Shown piece by piece: positions 17,170 through 27,657 of a stretch of 64,000 nt of DNA. The notes under the pieces were generated by a model, which ran no database searches, was not told the DNA's origin, and was given only the letters and a program-made list of their open reading frames with translations. A program made the position numbers and the translations under genes. The stretch covers positions 248,001 to 312,000 of the forward strand of contig JASMHE010000008.1 in NCBI GenBank assembly GCA_030750865.1, in the 5' to 3' direction. Each line of letters begins with the position of its first letter. Position 1 is the first letter of the stretch. Origin of the DNA: Alphaproteobacteria bacterium (GTDB lineage Bacteria; Pseudomonadota; Alphaproteobacteria; Micavibrionales; Micavibrionaceae).

Positions 17170-19794
17170 TTAGCCTTTTAATGACTTTGTCACGACTTCA
17201 TACACATTGTCGGAAAGATCGGGCGTGGCCGCAATGCGTTCCAGACTGGCTTTCATTTTCTCGCGGCGGTCAGGGCTGTACCGTTTCCAGTCCCGCAGCG
17301 GCGTCAGAAGACGCGCGGCAATTTGCGGGTTGGTGGCATTCAGCTTGATAATCGCATCCGTCAGGAATTGATATCCCGATCCGTCTTCGCGGTGGAACGC
17401 GGCCGGATTAAGGATGCCGAACGCGGCAAAAACAGACCGCACGCGGTTTGGCGTTTTGTATGTGAAGTCAGGATGAGCAAGCAACGCATTCACATCATCA
17501 ATGATCGTGTCGCGGGATGCCGAGGCCTGCACGTTGAACCATTTATCCATTGCAAGCTGATGATCTTTAAAGCGGTCATAATAATCGGCAAGGGCATCTT
17601 TGCGTTCTTCGGTATCCGTGTCGGCCAGAACAGACAATGCAGCAATGCGGTCCGTCATATTGTTGCAGTCATCATATTGTGCTTTTGCAAGCGCAATCGC
17701 GCTGTCATATCCACCACGGCAGAGCATCGAGAGCATCAGGTTTTGCAAGCTGCGTCTGGATCGTGCGGCAAAGCTGCTGTCGAATTCAGGCGCAGAGCGG
17801 TTATCGTCATAAATACGTCGCATTGTATCGCCATACCGATCAACAATGGCCGTGATAAAGGCCGTGCGGACGGCATCAATGGCCTGAGGGTTGATATCCG
17901 TGCGGTTTTGGCCGATCATGGTAATGCTTGGCAATGTCAGGGCCAGCGTTAGTAGTGCTTTGTCGCACTGTTTATCAAAGGCTTGTTCCAGAATGTCGCC
18001 ATAGCTGTCCAGATAATCGGATGGCACATCGAATGATTCACCGTTTTCATGTGCGTCGATGGCTGTATTCAAGCGGCGAAGTGCATAAATCTGCCCTGAT
18101 TCCCGTTTATTGAATCCGTCCGTGTCATGCACCATCAGGAAACGCAGTTCTTCATCGGTCAGATCTGTCGTTAGTTTTACAGGAGCAGAAAAGCCGCGCA
18201 GAATGGATGGTACGGGTTTTTGCCCGATATTTCCAAAGGCAAAGGTCTGCGTTGGTTCTTTGAGTTCAAGAACGGTTTCCGCAATCAGATCTTCGCCATT
18301 TTGACCGATCAACCCGAATTTGACCGGAATATGCATCGGTTTTTTATCCGTTTGTCCGGGCGTGTCGGGAATGGTCTGTGACAAGGTCAGATAGAATGTT
18401 TTGCTGTCTGCGTCATAGGATGTTTTTGCATCGATTTCCGGCGTGCCCGCTTGCGTGTACCAGAGGAAGAATTGCGACAAATCAAGACCGGATGCATCTT
18501 CCATACATTTCACAAAATCTTCGCATGTGACAGCTTGTCCATCATGACGCTTGAAATACAGGTCGGTGGCTTTGCGATACGTGTCTTCGCCCAGCAATGT
18601 ATGCTGCATGCGAATGACTTCGGCGCCTTTTTCATAGACAGTGACCGTATAGAAGTTATTGATCTCGATATAATTGTCAGGACGGATCGGGTGCGCCATC
18701 GGTCCGGCATCTTCGGTGAATTGCATGCGGCGCAACATATCGACATCTTCGATCCGTTTGACGGCATGTGAATTCAAATCACCCGTGAAGGTCTGGTCAC
18801 GGAAAACGGTCAGGCCTTCTTTCAATGAAAGCTGGAACCAGTCACGGCATGTGATGCGGTTGCCTGTCCAGTTGTGAAAATATTCATGCGCGATGACGGC
18901 TTCGACGCGTTCGAAATCGCGGTCAGTCGCTGTATAGGGCTGAGCCAGAACGAGGGCGGTGTTGAAGATGTTCAGGGATTTATTTTCCATTGCGCCCATG
19001 TTGAAGTCACTGACCGCGACAATGTTGAAAAGATCAAGGTCATATTCACGGCCGTATTTCTCTTCGTCCCAACGCATGGAATCCTTCAGCGCTTTCATCG
19101 CAAAATGGCACTGGTCCTGATCGCCGTCACGGACATAAATCCGCAGCTTCACATCACGGCCGGACATGGTTGTGAAATGATCTTCTATATGAACCAAATC
19201 TCCTGCAACAAGCGCAAACAGATAGCACGGTTTTGCGTGCGGGTCGTGCCAGACGGTGAAGTGACGGCCGCCATCAAGCTTGCCGTGTTCGACCAGATTG
19301 CCGTTCGACAGCAGGACAGGGCATGATGATCTGTCGGCTTCGATGCGCACAGTATAATGCGTCATGACATCGGGGCGGTCCTGAAAATAGGTAATACAGC
19401 GGAAGCCGTGGGCTTCGCATTGTGTGCAATATGTGCCGCCGGATTTATACAGACCGTCAAGTCGTGTATTTTCGGCCGGATTCATGCGCGTCACAATTTC
19501 CAGTTCAAAGCTCTCTTCCGCAGGACAAGGCAATGTCAGGACTTTGTCATCAACCGTAAAATCCTCGCCTTTGCGGAGTGTTTCACCATTTTTTGTGACA
19601 GAGACCAGTGTCAGATGTTCGCCATTCAAAACAAGCGGCGCATCTTCGCTGTTGTTCTTTGTGTATGTCACGCGTGATGTAATGACCGTTTCATCGTCGC
19701 GGATGTCGAAAAGAAGATGTACATCGTCAGCGGTATAGGGCGGGGTTTTGTAATCTTTCAGATAAAAAGTTTGAGGCATGTCTGAGCGCAGCAT
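17170..19794 (-). CDS. pepN: Aminopeptidase N (M1 family)
   Basis: Zinc aminopeptidase of 874 residues from the ATG at 19794, which has a GGAAAGGA site; the ORF reaches 19815. The substrate-binding GAMEN motif is at about 265-269 and the zinc motif HEYFH at 303-307 in HEYFHNWTGN, with the downstream Glu expected about 19 residues later in LKEGLTVFRD. The order of domains and length match bacterial PepN. It removes N-terminal residues from peptides in the cytosol. It is 20 bases upstream of rnhB. Confidence 0.96.
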   Translation of the reverse strand: MLRSDMPQTFYLKDYKTPPYTADDVHLLFDIRDDETVITSRVTYTKNNSEDAPLVLNGEHLTLVSVTKNGETLRKGEDFTVDDKVLTLPCPAEESFELEIVTRMNPAENTRLDGLYKSGGTYCTQCEAHGFRCITYFQDRPDVMTHYTVRIEADRSSCPVLLSNGNLVEHGKLDGGRHFTVWHDPHAKPCYLFALVAGDLVHIEDHFTTMSGRDVKLRIYVRDGDQDQCHFAMKALKDSMRWDEEKYGREYDLDLFNIVAVSDFNMGAMENKSLNIFNTALVLAQPYTATDRDFERVEAVIAHEYFHNWTGNRITCRDWFQLSLKEGLTVFRDQTFTGDLNSHAVKRIEDVDMLRRMQFTEDAGPMAHPIRPDNYIEINNFYTVTVYEKGAEVIRMQHTLLGEDTYRKATDLYFKRHDGQAVTCEDFVKCMEDASGLDLSQFFLWYTQAGTPEIDAKTSYDADSKTFYLTLSQTIPDTPGQTDKKPMHIPVKFGLIGQNGEDLIAETVLELKEPTQTFAFGNIGQKPVPSILRGFSAPVKLTTDLTDEELRFLMVHDTDGFNKRESGQIYALRRLNTAIDAHENGESFDVPSDYLDSYGDILEQAFDKQCDKALLTLALTLPSITMIGQNRTDINPQAIDAVRTAFITAIVDRYGDTMRRIYDDNRSAPEFDSSFAARSRRSLQNLMLSMLCRGGYDSAIALAKAQYDDCNNMTDRIAALSVLADTDTEERKDALADYYDRFKDHQLAMDKWFNVQASASRDTIIDDVNALLAHPDFTYKTPNRVRSVFAAFGILNPAAFHREDGSGYQFLTDAIIKLNATNPQIAARLLTPLRDWKRYSPDRREKMKASLERIAATPDLSDNVYEVVTKSLKG

Positions 19795-19963
19795 GAAAAG
19801 TCCTTTCCGGATCAAAAGAGGTGAGAACCCAATAAGATATATTCTGACCGATATTGTCTATGAGTCAGATGGTGAATGCAAGGGGAGAGGAGGCTTCGTC
19901 AACAATTTCACCGCAAAGGCTCGTGCGGGACTAAAAACCGTTGTTTTCCAGGGGCGAAGGCGC

Positions 19964-21049
<1,086 letters not shown>

Positions 21050-21150
21050 CTATCACATGCGTTTGTTATTTGATTGCCGCTTCGCGTCGTTCCGGAACAT
21101 ATCGAACATTTGCTTGCGCGGGGCGCTTTTGTCTTGCCTGTTGTGCTTTC

Positions 21151-21186
21151 AAAAGAAAGGGGGAAGGCTTACCAGCAGCTTCCCCC
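21151..21186 (-). terminator. Intrinsic terminator after rpmA
   Basis: On the minus strand an 8-bp perfect stem (arms 21179-21186 and 21159-21166, GGGGGAAG with CTTCCCCC) has a 12-base loop and is followed by TTTCTTTT. It lies between rpmA and obgE, so it should limit read-through from the abundant L21-L27 message into the GTPase gene. Confidence 0.8.
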
Positions 21187-21211
21187 GTTCCGAATACCGT
21201 ATTTGTAAAAA

Positions 21212-21493
21212 TTACTCAGCTGCGTTTGCGATTTCCGCGTTTGCAGGAACAATATTTACGTACTGACGACCTTGACGTCCGTATGAGAACTTCACAACAC
21301 CGTCAACCAATGCATAGATTGTGTGGTCTTTACCAAGACCGACATTCTGGCCAGGGTTCAGCTTTGTGCCGCGCTGACGAATGATGATGTTACCTGCGGA
21401 CGCATATTGACCACCGTAGATTTTAACGCCGAGACGACGTCCAGCGGTATCGCGACCGTTCTTGGAACTACCACCTGCTTTTTTATGTGCCAT
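21212..21493 (-). CDS. rpmA: 50S ribosomal protein L27
   Basis: A 93-residue protein starting [15 protein letters not shown], the unmistakable L27 N-terminus that reaches the peptidyl transferase centre. The central block [19 protein letters not shown] is also typical. It begins with the mature-type sequence, without the extra cleaved N-terminus of Firmicutes. It lies 44 bases after rplU and is likely co-transcribed with it. Confidence 0.98.
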   Translation of the reverse strand: MAHKKAGGSSKNGRDTAGRRLGVKIYGGQYASAGNIIIRQRGTKLNPGQNVGLGKDHTIYALVDGVVKFSYGRQGRQYVNIVPANAEIANAAE

Positions 21494-21537
21494 GATTAAT
21501 CTCCTATTATAACTCTTTTATAAATCCTGATATAAAA

Positions 21538-21819
21538 TTAAGCGGCCTTCACATCCGTGATCTGGATCAGTGTGTGTGGCTGCTTGTGTCCTTTTGTGCG
21601 GCGGTAGTTTTGACGACGCTTCTTTTTGAAAACAGTAACTTTTGCGTTACGTGCATGTTCAAGCACTTTTGCTTTCACTGTCGCTTTCTTTCCACCCTCA
21701 GCAAACAAAACTTCGCAGTCAACTGATGCTCCTTCTTTGGCATCAATTTTTTCGACACGAATCTTATCGTCTTTTGAGACTTTATACTGTTTTCCGCCTG
21801 TACGAATAACTGCAAACAT
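21538..21819 (-). CDS. rplU: 50S ribosomal protein L21
   Basis: A 93-residue ribosomal protein with the start MFAVIRTGGKQYKVSKDD and the basic block KKKRRQNYRRTKGHKQ that contacts 23S rRNA. It is the first gene of the rplU-rpmA unit. The promoter must lie in the A+T-rich bases upstream, shared with the divergent small-RNA candidate. Confidence 0.98.
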   Translation of the reverse strand: MFAVIRTGGKQYKVSKDDKIRVEKIDAKEGASVDCEVLFAEGGKKATVKAKVLEHARNAKVTVFKKKRRQNYRRTKGHKQPHTLIQITDVKAA

Positions 21820-21988
21820 AGCTTTATCCTTAGTTTAGCTGTAACTATAATAATTCAAGAGTGTGGAAATAATCACAGTTCCCATGTTCTGTCAAGAAAA
21901 TGAAGAGATATTTTGCATTTTTTTTAAAACTAAAGGTTTGTTTACCTTTGAGTGCTATTCTGAAATCAGACGGGTTTTTTCTAAAAGC

Positions 21989-22017
21989 TTGTAAAAGGCC
22001 GATTTTCGGGCTATGAT
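21989..22017 (+). promoter_or_regulatory. Predicted sigma-70-type promoter for the small RNA or leader
   Basis: TTGTAA (21989-21994) and TATGAT (22012-22017) are separated by exactly 17 bases. Transcription would start near 22024. No gene on this strand lies upstream, and the next feature downstream is an intrinsic terminator at 22101. Prediction from consensus only. Confidence 0.5.
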
Positions 22018-22023
22018 AGCTTC

Positions 22024-22124
22024 GTTAATAAGAAAAAGAATCAAGACTCGTTCGTTAAGTTGAACTTGAATCTGGGCCGGGGGGCTAATATTCACAAAAG
22101 AGCAGGCGTTTTGCCTGCTTTTTT
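22024..22124 (+). ncRNA. Candidate ~100-nt small RNA or transcription-attenuating leader
   Basis: The stretch runs from a predicted promoter to a strong intrinsic terminator and has no convincing ORF. It includes small inverted repeats (for example GTTC ... GAAC around 22050-22065), a G-rich run at 22075-22084 and three GANTC sites (22038, 22045, 22068). The AmmeMemoRadiSam start codon lies eight bases after the terminator T tract, so this may be a leader that controls that gene rather than an independent RNA. No known RNA family is recognised. Confidence 0.45.
22101..22124 (+). terminator. Intrinsic terminator just before the AmmeMemoRadiSam gene
   Basis: A 7-bp perfect stem (AGCAGGC at 22101-22107 with GCCTGCT at 22113-22119) has a 5-base loop and a run of six T (22119-22124). 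It points in the plus direction. The minus-direction side has only four T, so it is mainly one-way. It can only end a transcript starting in the gap after rplU. Confidence 0.8.
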
Positions 22125-22132
22125 GTTATCAT

Positions 22133-24832
22133 ATGGATGTCATGAGCGACGAACAGCAAACAGCAACATTTCCATCGGATACGATTCCAACCCGATATTG
22201 GCAGAAACTGGATGACGGGCGCATCCAGTGCGATGTTTGTCCGCGTGAATGTAAATTACGCGATGGACAACGTGGCCTGTGTTTTGTACGGCAAAATCTG
22301 GACGACCAGATTGTTCTGACCACCTATGGCCGCTCGTCGGGCTTTTGTATCGATCCGATCGAGAAAAAACCACTGAACCATTTTTATCCGGGAACGGGTG
22401 TTTTGTCACTCGGGACGGCAGGGTGCAATCTGTCATGCTCTTTTTGTCAAAACTGGGACATATCCAAAGCGCGGGAAGATGACAAGTTACAGGACCTTGC
22501 GATGCCCGACGCTGTAGCCCGTGCGGCGGTGGAAACGGGCTGTAAATCAGTGGCTTTTACCTATAACGATCCGGTGATATTCATGGAATATGCGATTGAT
22601 ATTGCCAAAGAATGCCACAAGCAAGGCATCAAGACTGTCGCGGTAACGGCAGGTTATATGAAAGACGAGGCACGCCGTGAATTCTATAAATATATGGATG
22701 CGGCCAATGTCGATCTGAAAGCCTTTACCGAAGAGTTCTATAAGAAGAATACGAAAAGCGAATTACAGCCCGTTCTGGATACGCTGTTATATCTGAAACA
22801 TGAAACAGATGTCTGGTTCGAAATCACAACACTTCTGATCCCCGGCGAGAATGACAGTACAGAAGAAATCACCGCGATGTGCGCGTGGATTATGGATAAT
22901 CTCGGGCCGGATGTTCCGATTCATTTTAGCGCGTTTCACCCTGATTACCGTATGAAAGACAAAGCGCACACGCCGCCCGCCACATTAAAGCGTGCCCGCA
23001 AAATCGCGATCGAGGCGGGTATCAAATATGTTTATACGGGTAATATTCACGATCCCGCAGGGGGCAGTACCTATTGCCCGTCTTGTGGCGAAGGCGTTAT
23101 GATTCGGGATTGGCATCAGATCAATGGCTGGAAACTCTCGCAAAAAGGACATTGCGCGAATTGTGGGGAACCGGTGGCGGGTCATTTTGATGAAAAGCCG
23201 GGTGACTGGGGCCGAAAGCGCGTGCCGGTGAAGATTATGAATGAGGGGCAGGATATCATTGCAGGGCGTAAAGAGATATTCGAAGCGACGATGAAGCAGC
23301 GCGCCGAATCTGATACCGTGCCTGTACCAGGTGCGGAAGATAGACCGCCGCCGAAAACAGACCGCAAGAAAACCGCCCAAAAAGACAGTAATAAGAAGCA
23401 AGACAGTAAGAAGGATAGGGGATTCCGCTTGTACGAACATCCGAAAAAATCCAAAGAAACGGTTCTTGAACCACAGGTTGCCGGCATGTTTTATCCGGAA
23501 CAGCCGCGCGTACTGGCCAATATGGTTGATGACATCATGTTAAAAGCCAAAGCGCCGGCAATGTGTCCAAAAGCCATTATTGCGCCGCATGCAGGATATC
23601 GTTTTTCCGCACAGATCGCGGGGACGGCCTATAAGGCAGTAGAAGACCGGTTGCCGCATATCAAGAAAGTGGTGCTGTTGGGGCCGCCGCATAAAAAGCC
23701 CGTCAAAGGCATTGCCGTTCCGTCGGTTGACCTGATGTTATCACCGCTTGGTCCTGTACGTGTCGACCGTCACGCATTGGCAGATGTGCAGAAACTACCG
23801 TTTGTCACCGAGGATGATGCGCCGTTTCAAGGAGAGCACGGTCTGGAAGTGCACCTGCCGTTTTTGCAGCGCCTGACCGAGAATATTGACCTTATTCCGG
23901 CGCTTGTCGGGCAGGCTGATCCGCAGCAAGTCTCTGCGTTTCTAGAGAAAGTGTGGGGCGGTGATGAAACGCTTATCGTGATTTCGTCCGATTTAAGCCA
24001 TTATTACAAATATGATGATGCCGTGAAGCTGGATCGCAATGTATCAGCCATGATCGAAATGCTGGCCGTTGATAAAATCAAAGACGTACAGGCCTGTGGC
24101 CGCGCGGCAATCAAGGGGCTTCTGGTGCAAGCCGCAAAACGTAATTTGCGTGCGACCAATATTGATCTGCGTAATTCGGGCGATACGGCAGGCAAAAAGG
24201 ATTCTGTAGTTGGGTATGGTGCCTATACGTTCGAACCTGCCGAAAAAGCGCGGCTTTCCGATCTTGATCGTGCCAATTTGTTGCAGGTGGCCCGCATCGT
24301 TATTCACAAAGGGCTGGAGATCGGCAAAATGCCGGAACTGACCGTGAATAACATTCCTTATACATTACGGGCGATGCGCTCGGCATTTGTGACCATTAAT
24401 TACAAAGGTAATCTGCGGGGCTGTTACGGCAGTTATGCCCCTCAGCGGCCGCTGATTTCGGATGTTGCGAAATTCGCTTATCATTCCGCGTTCGAAGACC
24501 CCCGTTTTAAACCGTTGCGCGCGGAAGAAGTGCCGCATTGCGATCTCGGCATATCGGTTCTGAGCATTCCTGCAAAGCTCGATTTTCAAAATGAAAAAGA
24601 GCTTTGTGACATCGTGACACCAAAGGTGGACGGCCTTATTTTACGTGATCCGAAAGGCAGTGGCACATTTTTGCCGCAAGTGTGGGATAATTATCCGGAC
24701 CCCGAACAGTTCATCCGCGGTTTGAAGCGCAAAGCGGGCCTGCCGGAAGATTACTGGTCAAAGGATTTGCAGATTTTCCGTTATACGGCTGAAAAAATAG
24801 GCCCTGTGCCACTGGCCATGAAAGAGAAGTAA
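22133..24832 (+). CDS. AmmeMemoRadiSam fusion: radical SAM + MEMO + AMMECR1
   Basis: An 899-residue protein joining the three parts of the AmmeMemoRadiSam system. Residues 1 to about 365 are a radical SAM enzyme with the cluster cysteines C98, C102 and C105 (CNLSCSFC), preceded by a CDVCPRECKL motif and containing a two-CxxC zinc-ribbon-like insert (CPSCGEG, CANCGEP). A basic linker of about 80 residues follows. The MEMO domain starts near 446 (VAGMFYPE, APHAGYRFS, GPPHKKP, GEHGLEVHLPF). The AMMECR1 domain starts near 710 and has the LRGCYG version of its LRGCIG signature. The system's function is unknown; these parts are often separate adjacent genes. There is no ribosome-binding site before ATG 22133 or ATG 22142. 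Confidence 0.93.
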   Translation: MDVMSDEQQTATFPSDTIPTRYWQKLDDGRIQCDVCPRECKLRDGQRGLCFVRQNLDDQIVLTTYGRSSGFCIDPIEKKPLNHFYPGTGVLSLGTAGCNLSCSFCQNWDISKAREDDKLQDLAMPDAVARAAVETGCKSVAFTYNDPVIFMEYAIDIAKECHKQGIKTVAVTAGYMKDEARREFYKYMDAANVDLKAFTEEFYKKNTKSELQPVLDTLLYLKHETDVWFEITTLLIPGENDSTEEITAMCAWIMDNLGPDVPIHFSAFHPDYRMKDKAHTPPATLKRARKIAIEAGIKYVYTGNIHDPAGGSTYCPSCGEGVMIRDWHQINGWKLSQKGHCANCGEPVAGHFDEKPGDWGRKRVPVKIMNEGQDIIAGRKEIFEATMKQRAESDTVPVPGAEDRPPPKTDRKKTAQKDSNKKQDSKKDRGFRLYEHPKKSKETVLEPQVAGMFYPEQPRVLANMVDDIMLKAKAPAMCPKAIIAPHAGYRFSAQIAGTAYKAVEDRLPHIKKVVLLGPPHKKPVKGIAVPSVDLMLSPLGPVRVDRHALADVQKLPFVTEDDAPFQGEHGLEVHLPFLQRLTENIDLIPALVGQADPQQVSAFLEKVWGGDETLIVISSDLSHYYKYDDAVKLDRNVSAMIEMLAVDKIKDVQACGRAAIKGLLVQAAKRNLRATNIDLRNSGDTAGKKDSVVGYGAYTFEPAEKARLSDLDRANLLQVARIVIHKGLEIGKMPELTVNNIPYTLRAMRSAFVTINYKGNLRGCYGSYAPQRPLISDVAKFAYHSAFEDPRFKPLRAEEVPHCDLGISVLSIPAKLDFQNEKELCDIVTPKVDGLILRDPKGSGTFLPQVWDNYPDPEQFIRGLKRKAGLPEDYWSKDLQIFRYTAEKIGPVPLAMKEK

Positions 24833-24846
24833 AGCGAACGCGCAGA

Positions 24847-26136
24847 TTATTTGATAACGATAATGCGCAGATCATTCACATTCGTATAAGTCGGGCCGGT
24901 GATGACCAGATCATCGAGCGCTGCAAAGAAATCATAAGACATATTGTTGCCCAGCATGGATTGCACATCAAGGCCGCGTTCTGTGGCACGTGAGACGGTG
25001 GTTGTATCGACGTAAGCGCCCGCATGGTCGCCATGCCCGTCAATGCCGTCTGTATCAATGGCAAGGGCTGCGATTTCTCTGTCTGGATATGCGGATGCGA
25101 TGTCATCCAGTGCGGGGGCAAGCGCCATCGCAAACTGCGCATTCGGTCCGCCTTTGGGCGCTGTGTCGCCGGTATCCCCTTTGACCATAACCGTGGTTTC
25201 GCCGCCTGATACAATGGCGCAGGGCAGGGGGTGTTTCATGCTGCCGTCCAGAATGCTGCGCACAAGAGTGGCATGCATTTGCGCGGCTTCATTTGTATCG
25301 CCTTCCAGACAGTCTGAAACAATATGCGTGTGGAACCCCGCATCGCCGAGGCGCGCAGCGGCATCTTTGACCAACAAAGACGGCGCGGCAATCAATGTGT
25401 ATGTCGTGTTGTCGAAGACCGGATCGTTATCTTTCGGTGTTTCGTTTGCCGGATTATCCAGAAATGTACGGATGGCATGTGATGCATCGAGCTGATATTT
25501 TGCGATCACGGCTTTTGCGTCCGCCAGCGTTGACGTATCAGGCACGGTCGGGCCGCTGGCAATCACAGAAGGATCATCGCCTGCAACATCGGAAATGGCC
25601 AATGTCAGAATGCGCGCAGGGGTGGCGGCTTTGGCAAGGCGTCCTCCGAACAAAGAGGACAAATGTTTACGCACCGCATTGATTTCGTGAATGGACGCGC
25701 CGCATTTCAAAAGCTGGCTGACAAGATTTTGGTAATCTGCAAACGGAATATCAGGGTGCGGATCGGATAACAGCGCAGAGCCGCCGCCGGATAGCAAGAC
25801 AATAACAAGATCCTGTTCTGTGGCTTGTTCGGCAAGGGCGCGGATACGTGATGCGGCCAAACTGCCATTTTCGTCGGGCACAGGATGCGCGGCCTGTAAT
25901 ATCTCGATCGTGTCTGTCGGCACATCAAAACCATAGCGCGTAACACCAACACCGTCATATGTCCCGCGATAGTGCTGTTCGAACACTTGTGCCATTTTTG
26001 CGGCGGCTTTGCCGATCGGCAGCACATATGTCATACCGTTTTCCGGCGGTGGGGGAATAAAATCCGGCAAGCAGCCCTCCGGCATTGAGGAGTTCAGCGA
26101 TTGAAGCGCAATATCAAGGAGTGCGGTTTTATCCAT
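24847..26136 (-). CDS. Glycerate 2-kinase (MOFRL family)
   Basis: A 429-residue enzyme of the GckA/TtuD family, often misnamed hydroxypyruvate reductase, that phosphorylates D-glycerate to 2-phosphoglycerate. The N-terminal DUF4147 domain has VLPIGKAAAKMA and the glycine motif LLSGGGSALL; the C-terminal MOFRL domain has the DTDGIDGHGDHAGA segment. The length fits. It is convergent with the AmmeMemoRadiSam gene (14-base gap) and lies seven bases downstream of the TAXI binding-protein gene, with which it is likely co-transcribed. Confidence 0.92.
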   Translation of the reverse strand: MDKTALLDIALQSLNSSMPEGCLPDFIPPPPENGMTYVLPIGKAAAKMAQVFEQHYRGTYDGVGVTRYGFDVPTDTIEILQAAHPVPDENGSLAASRIRALAEQATEQDLVIVLLSGGGSALLSDPHPDIPFADYQNLVSQLLKCGASIHEINAVRKHLSSLFGGRLAKAATPARILTLAISDVAGDDPSVIASGPTVPDTSTLADAKAVIAKYQLDASHAIRTFLDNPANETPKDNDPVFDNTTYTLIAAPSLLVKDAAARLGDAGFHTHIVSDCLEGDTNEAAQMHATLVRSILDGSMKHPLPCAIVSGGETTVMVKGDTGDTAPKGGPNAQFAMALAPALDDIASAYPDREIAALAIDTDGIDGHGDHAGAYVDTTTVSRATERGLDVQSMLGNNMSYDFFAALDDLVITGPTYTNVNDLRIIVIK

Positions 26137-26143
26137 GTGATTC

Positions 26144-27430
26144 TTATTTCTTCATCTCGATCAGTTTGTCGCGGATCATCTGGATGTGCAGCCGCAAATT
26201 ATAGAGCGAGTCCGCGTATGATAACGGTACAGGCGTTTTCTTGGCTTCGTCATCCATTTCATTCAGCATTCTGATGGTGTCATTAATATCCGTATCCTGA
26301 TCTTTGGACAGAATATTGTTTTCCATCTTTTTCAGGCTTTTGTACCATTTATAGATTTTTGAACGGATGCTCCAGCGATAGGCTGGCGGCGCAATCTTCA
26401 TCAACGGCAACATGACCGTTAATAACGGGATAATCATAATCTTTAAGCGGTTGATCATATCTGCCACCCAGAATGGCAGGTATTTGTTCAGAATACTTGG
26501 CCCGTTTTCAAAATAACGCTGTGCCTGCTTGCTGATCGGCAAATCCGCGTAATGGATTGTCGGGAAAGAGACATCCTTTGCGTACAGATTATGCTGTTCT
26601 TGGTAAATCTCGTATGTGCTGTGCACCAGAAGCGCTTTCAGCGCCGGATGAAACGTCTCATTTGCAACCAGCATTGCTGCGGGGCTGATAAGTTGAATGT
26701 CGGTTGCGGGGACATTGTTTGCAATATCAATAACCGACGCGGGCAGTTGCAGCGCAGACAAGAAGTCGTAATTCTTCTCATAGGCCAGATTATGCGGGAT
26801 AGAGATGACCTGCAATTCTTCATCGGCCAGTAAATCGTGAATCAGAGGTGATTCAATATTCGATACAAAAAATGCTGCATCAATTTCTTTGTTTTTCAAT
26901 GCGGTAATGGCGCTACTGCCGGACAGGGGCGTTGTTTCCGTGTCTGTCAGACCGTTAATATCCAACATGAATGCGGACAGCGCATGTGTGCCGCTGCCTT
27001 TTGCGCCGATGGCAGCCTTTTTGCCTTGCAAATCTTTCAGTGTGACAATCTGATTGGACTCTCTTTTTGTGCTGCGCACAAAAATCCAGAGCGGTTCGTA
27101 GAACAGACTGCTGAGCGATTCAAAGCTGCCGCGTTCTTTTTCGGTGGCAAGGCCGCCCTGCACAAAAGCAATATCTGCATCTCCGCTATGAAGTTTCCCG
27201 ATATTATCGACAGAGCCGCTTGTTTCCAGAATCGTGACATCAAGCCCTTCATTTTCCAGATAGCTTTTATATTTCAGCGCGCTTTGGTAATAAAATCCGC
27301 TTTTTGATCCGGCGGCCAATGTGACGGATTTGGGTGGCGGCGGTTCGATATATTGTGCCGTGAACCAAAAGGACAAGGCGATCAGCAAGATAATCGGAAC
27401 ATAGGTTTTGATGGAATAGGGGATATACAT
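26144..27430 (-). CDS. TAXI-family TRAP solute-binding protein, membrane-anchored
   Basis: A 428-residue protein with an N-terminal hydrophobic anchor (about 8-27), a TAXI-type periplasmic binding domain (about 35-320; SKSGFYYQSALKYK and DADIAFVQGG are family motifs), then a second hydrophobic segment at about 330-355 and a charged C-terminal tail. Binding proteins of this family feed TRAP transporters, but no TRAP membrane subunit is in the window. It may work with a distant transporter or sense its ligand. The next gene is a glycerate kinase, hinting at an organic-acid ligand, which is only inference. Confidence 0.88.
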   Translation of the reverse strand: MYIPYSIKTYVPIILLIALSFWFTAQYIEPPPPKSVTLAAGSKSGFYYQSALKYKSYLENEGLDVTILETSGSVDNIGKLHSGDADIAFVQGGLATEKERGSFESLSSLFYEPLWIFVRSTKRESNQIVTLKDLQGKKAAIGAKGSGTHALSAFMLDINGLTDTETTPLSGSSAITALKNKEIDAAFFVSNIESPLIHDLLADEELQVISIPHNLAYEKNYDFLSALQLPASVIDIANNVPATDIQLISPAAMLVANETFHPALKALLVHSTYEIYQEQHNLYAKDVSFPTIHYADLPISKQAQRYFENGPSILNKYLPFWVADMINRLKIMIIPLLTVMLPLMKIAPPAYRWSIRSKIYKWYKSLKKMENNILSKDQDTDINDTIRMLNEMDDEAKKTPVPLSYADSLYNLRLHIQMIRDKLIEMKK

Positions 27431-27657
27431 ATATTGTGCTTTTATTATGTTTTGTTCGTAACTGTGTCTGTTTATGTCAGATTATGTCAGGCGTACATTA
27501 TCGTAAAAACGCTCTGAGTTGCGGATATAGCACGAAAACAGCGAAGAAAAAAGAGTATCGTTTTTTCGCTTTTTATTGTGCCCGTTAATAAAATATTTGG
27601 ATTAGACGGGTATTGTGAGGCTGTAATAACAAAAGCGGTAGGGGCGCTTTATATATC

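Noticed and set aside
27472-27490. Tandem TTATGTCAG repeat upstream of the TAXI gene
   Set aside because: Two copies only; could be an operator but no supporting dyad or conservation can be seen.
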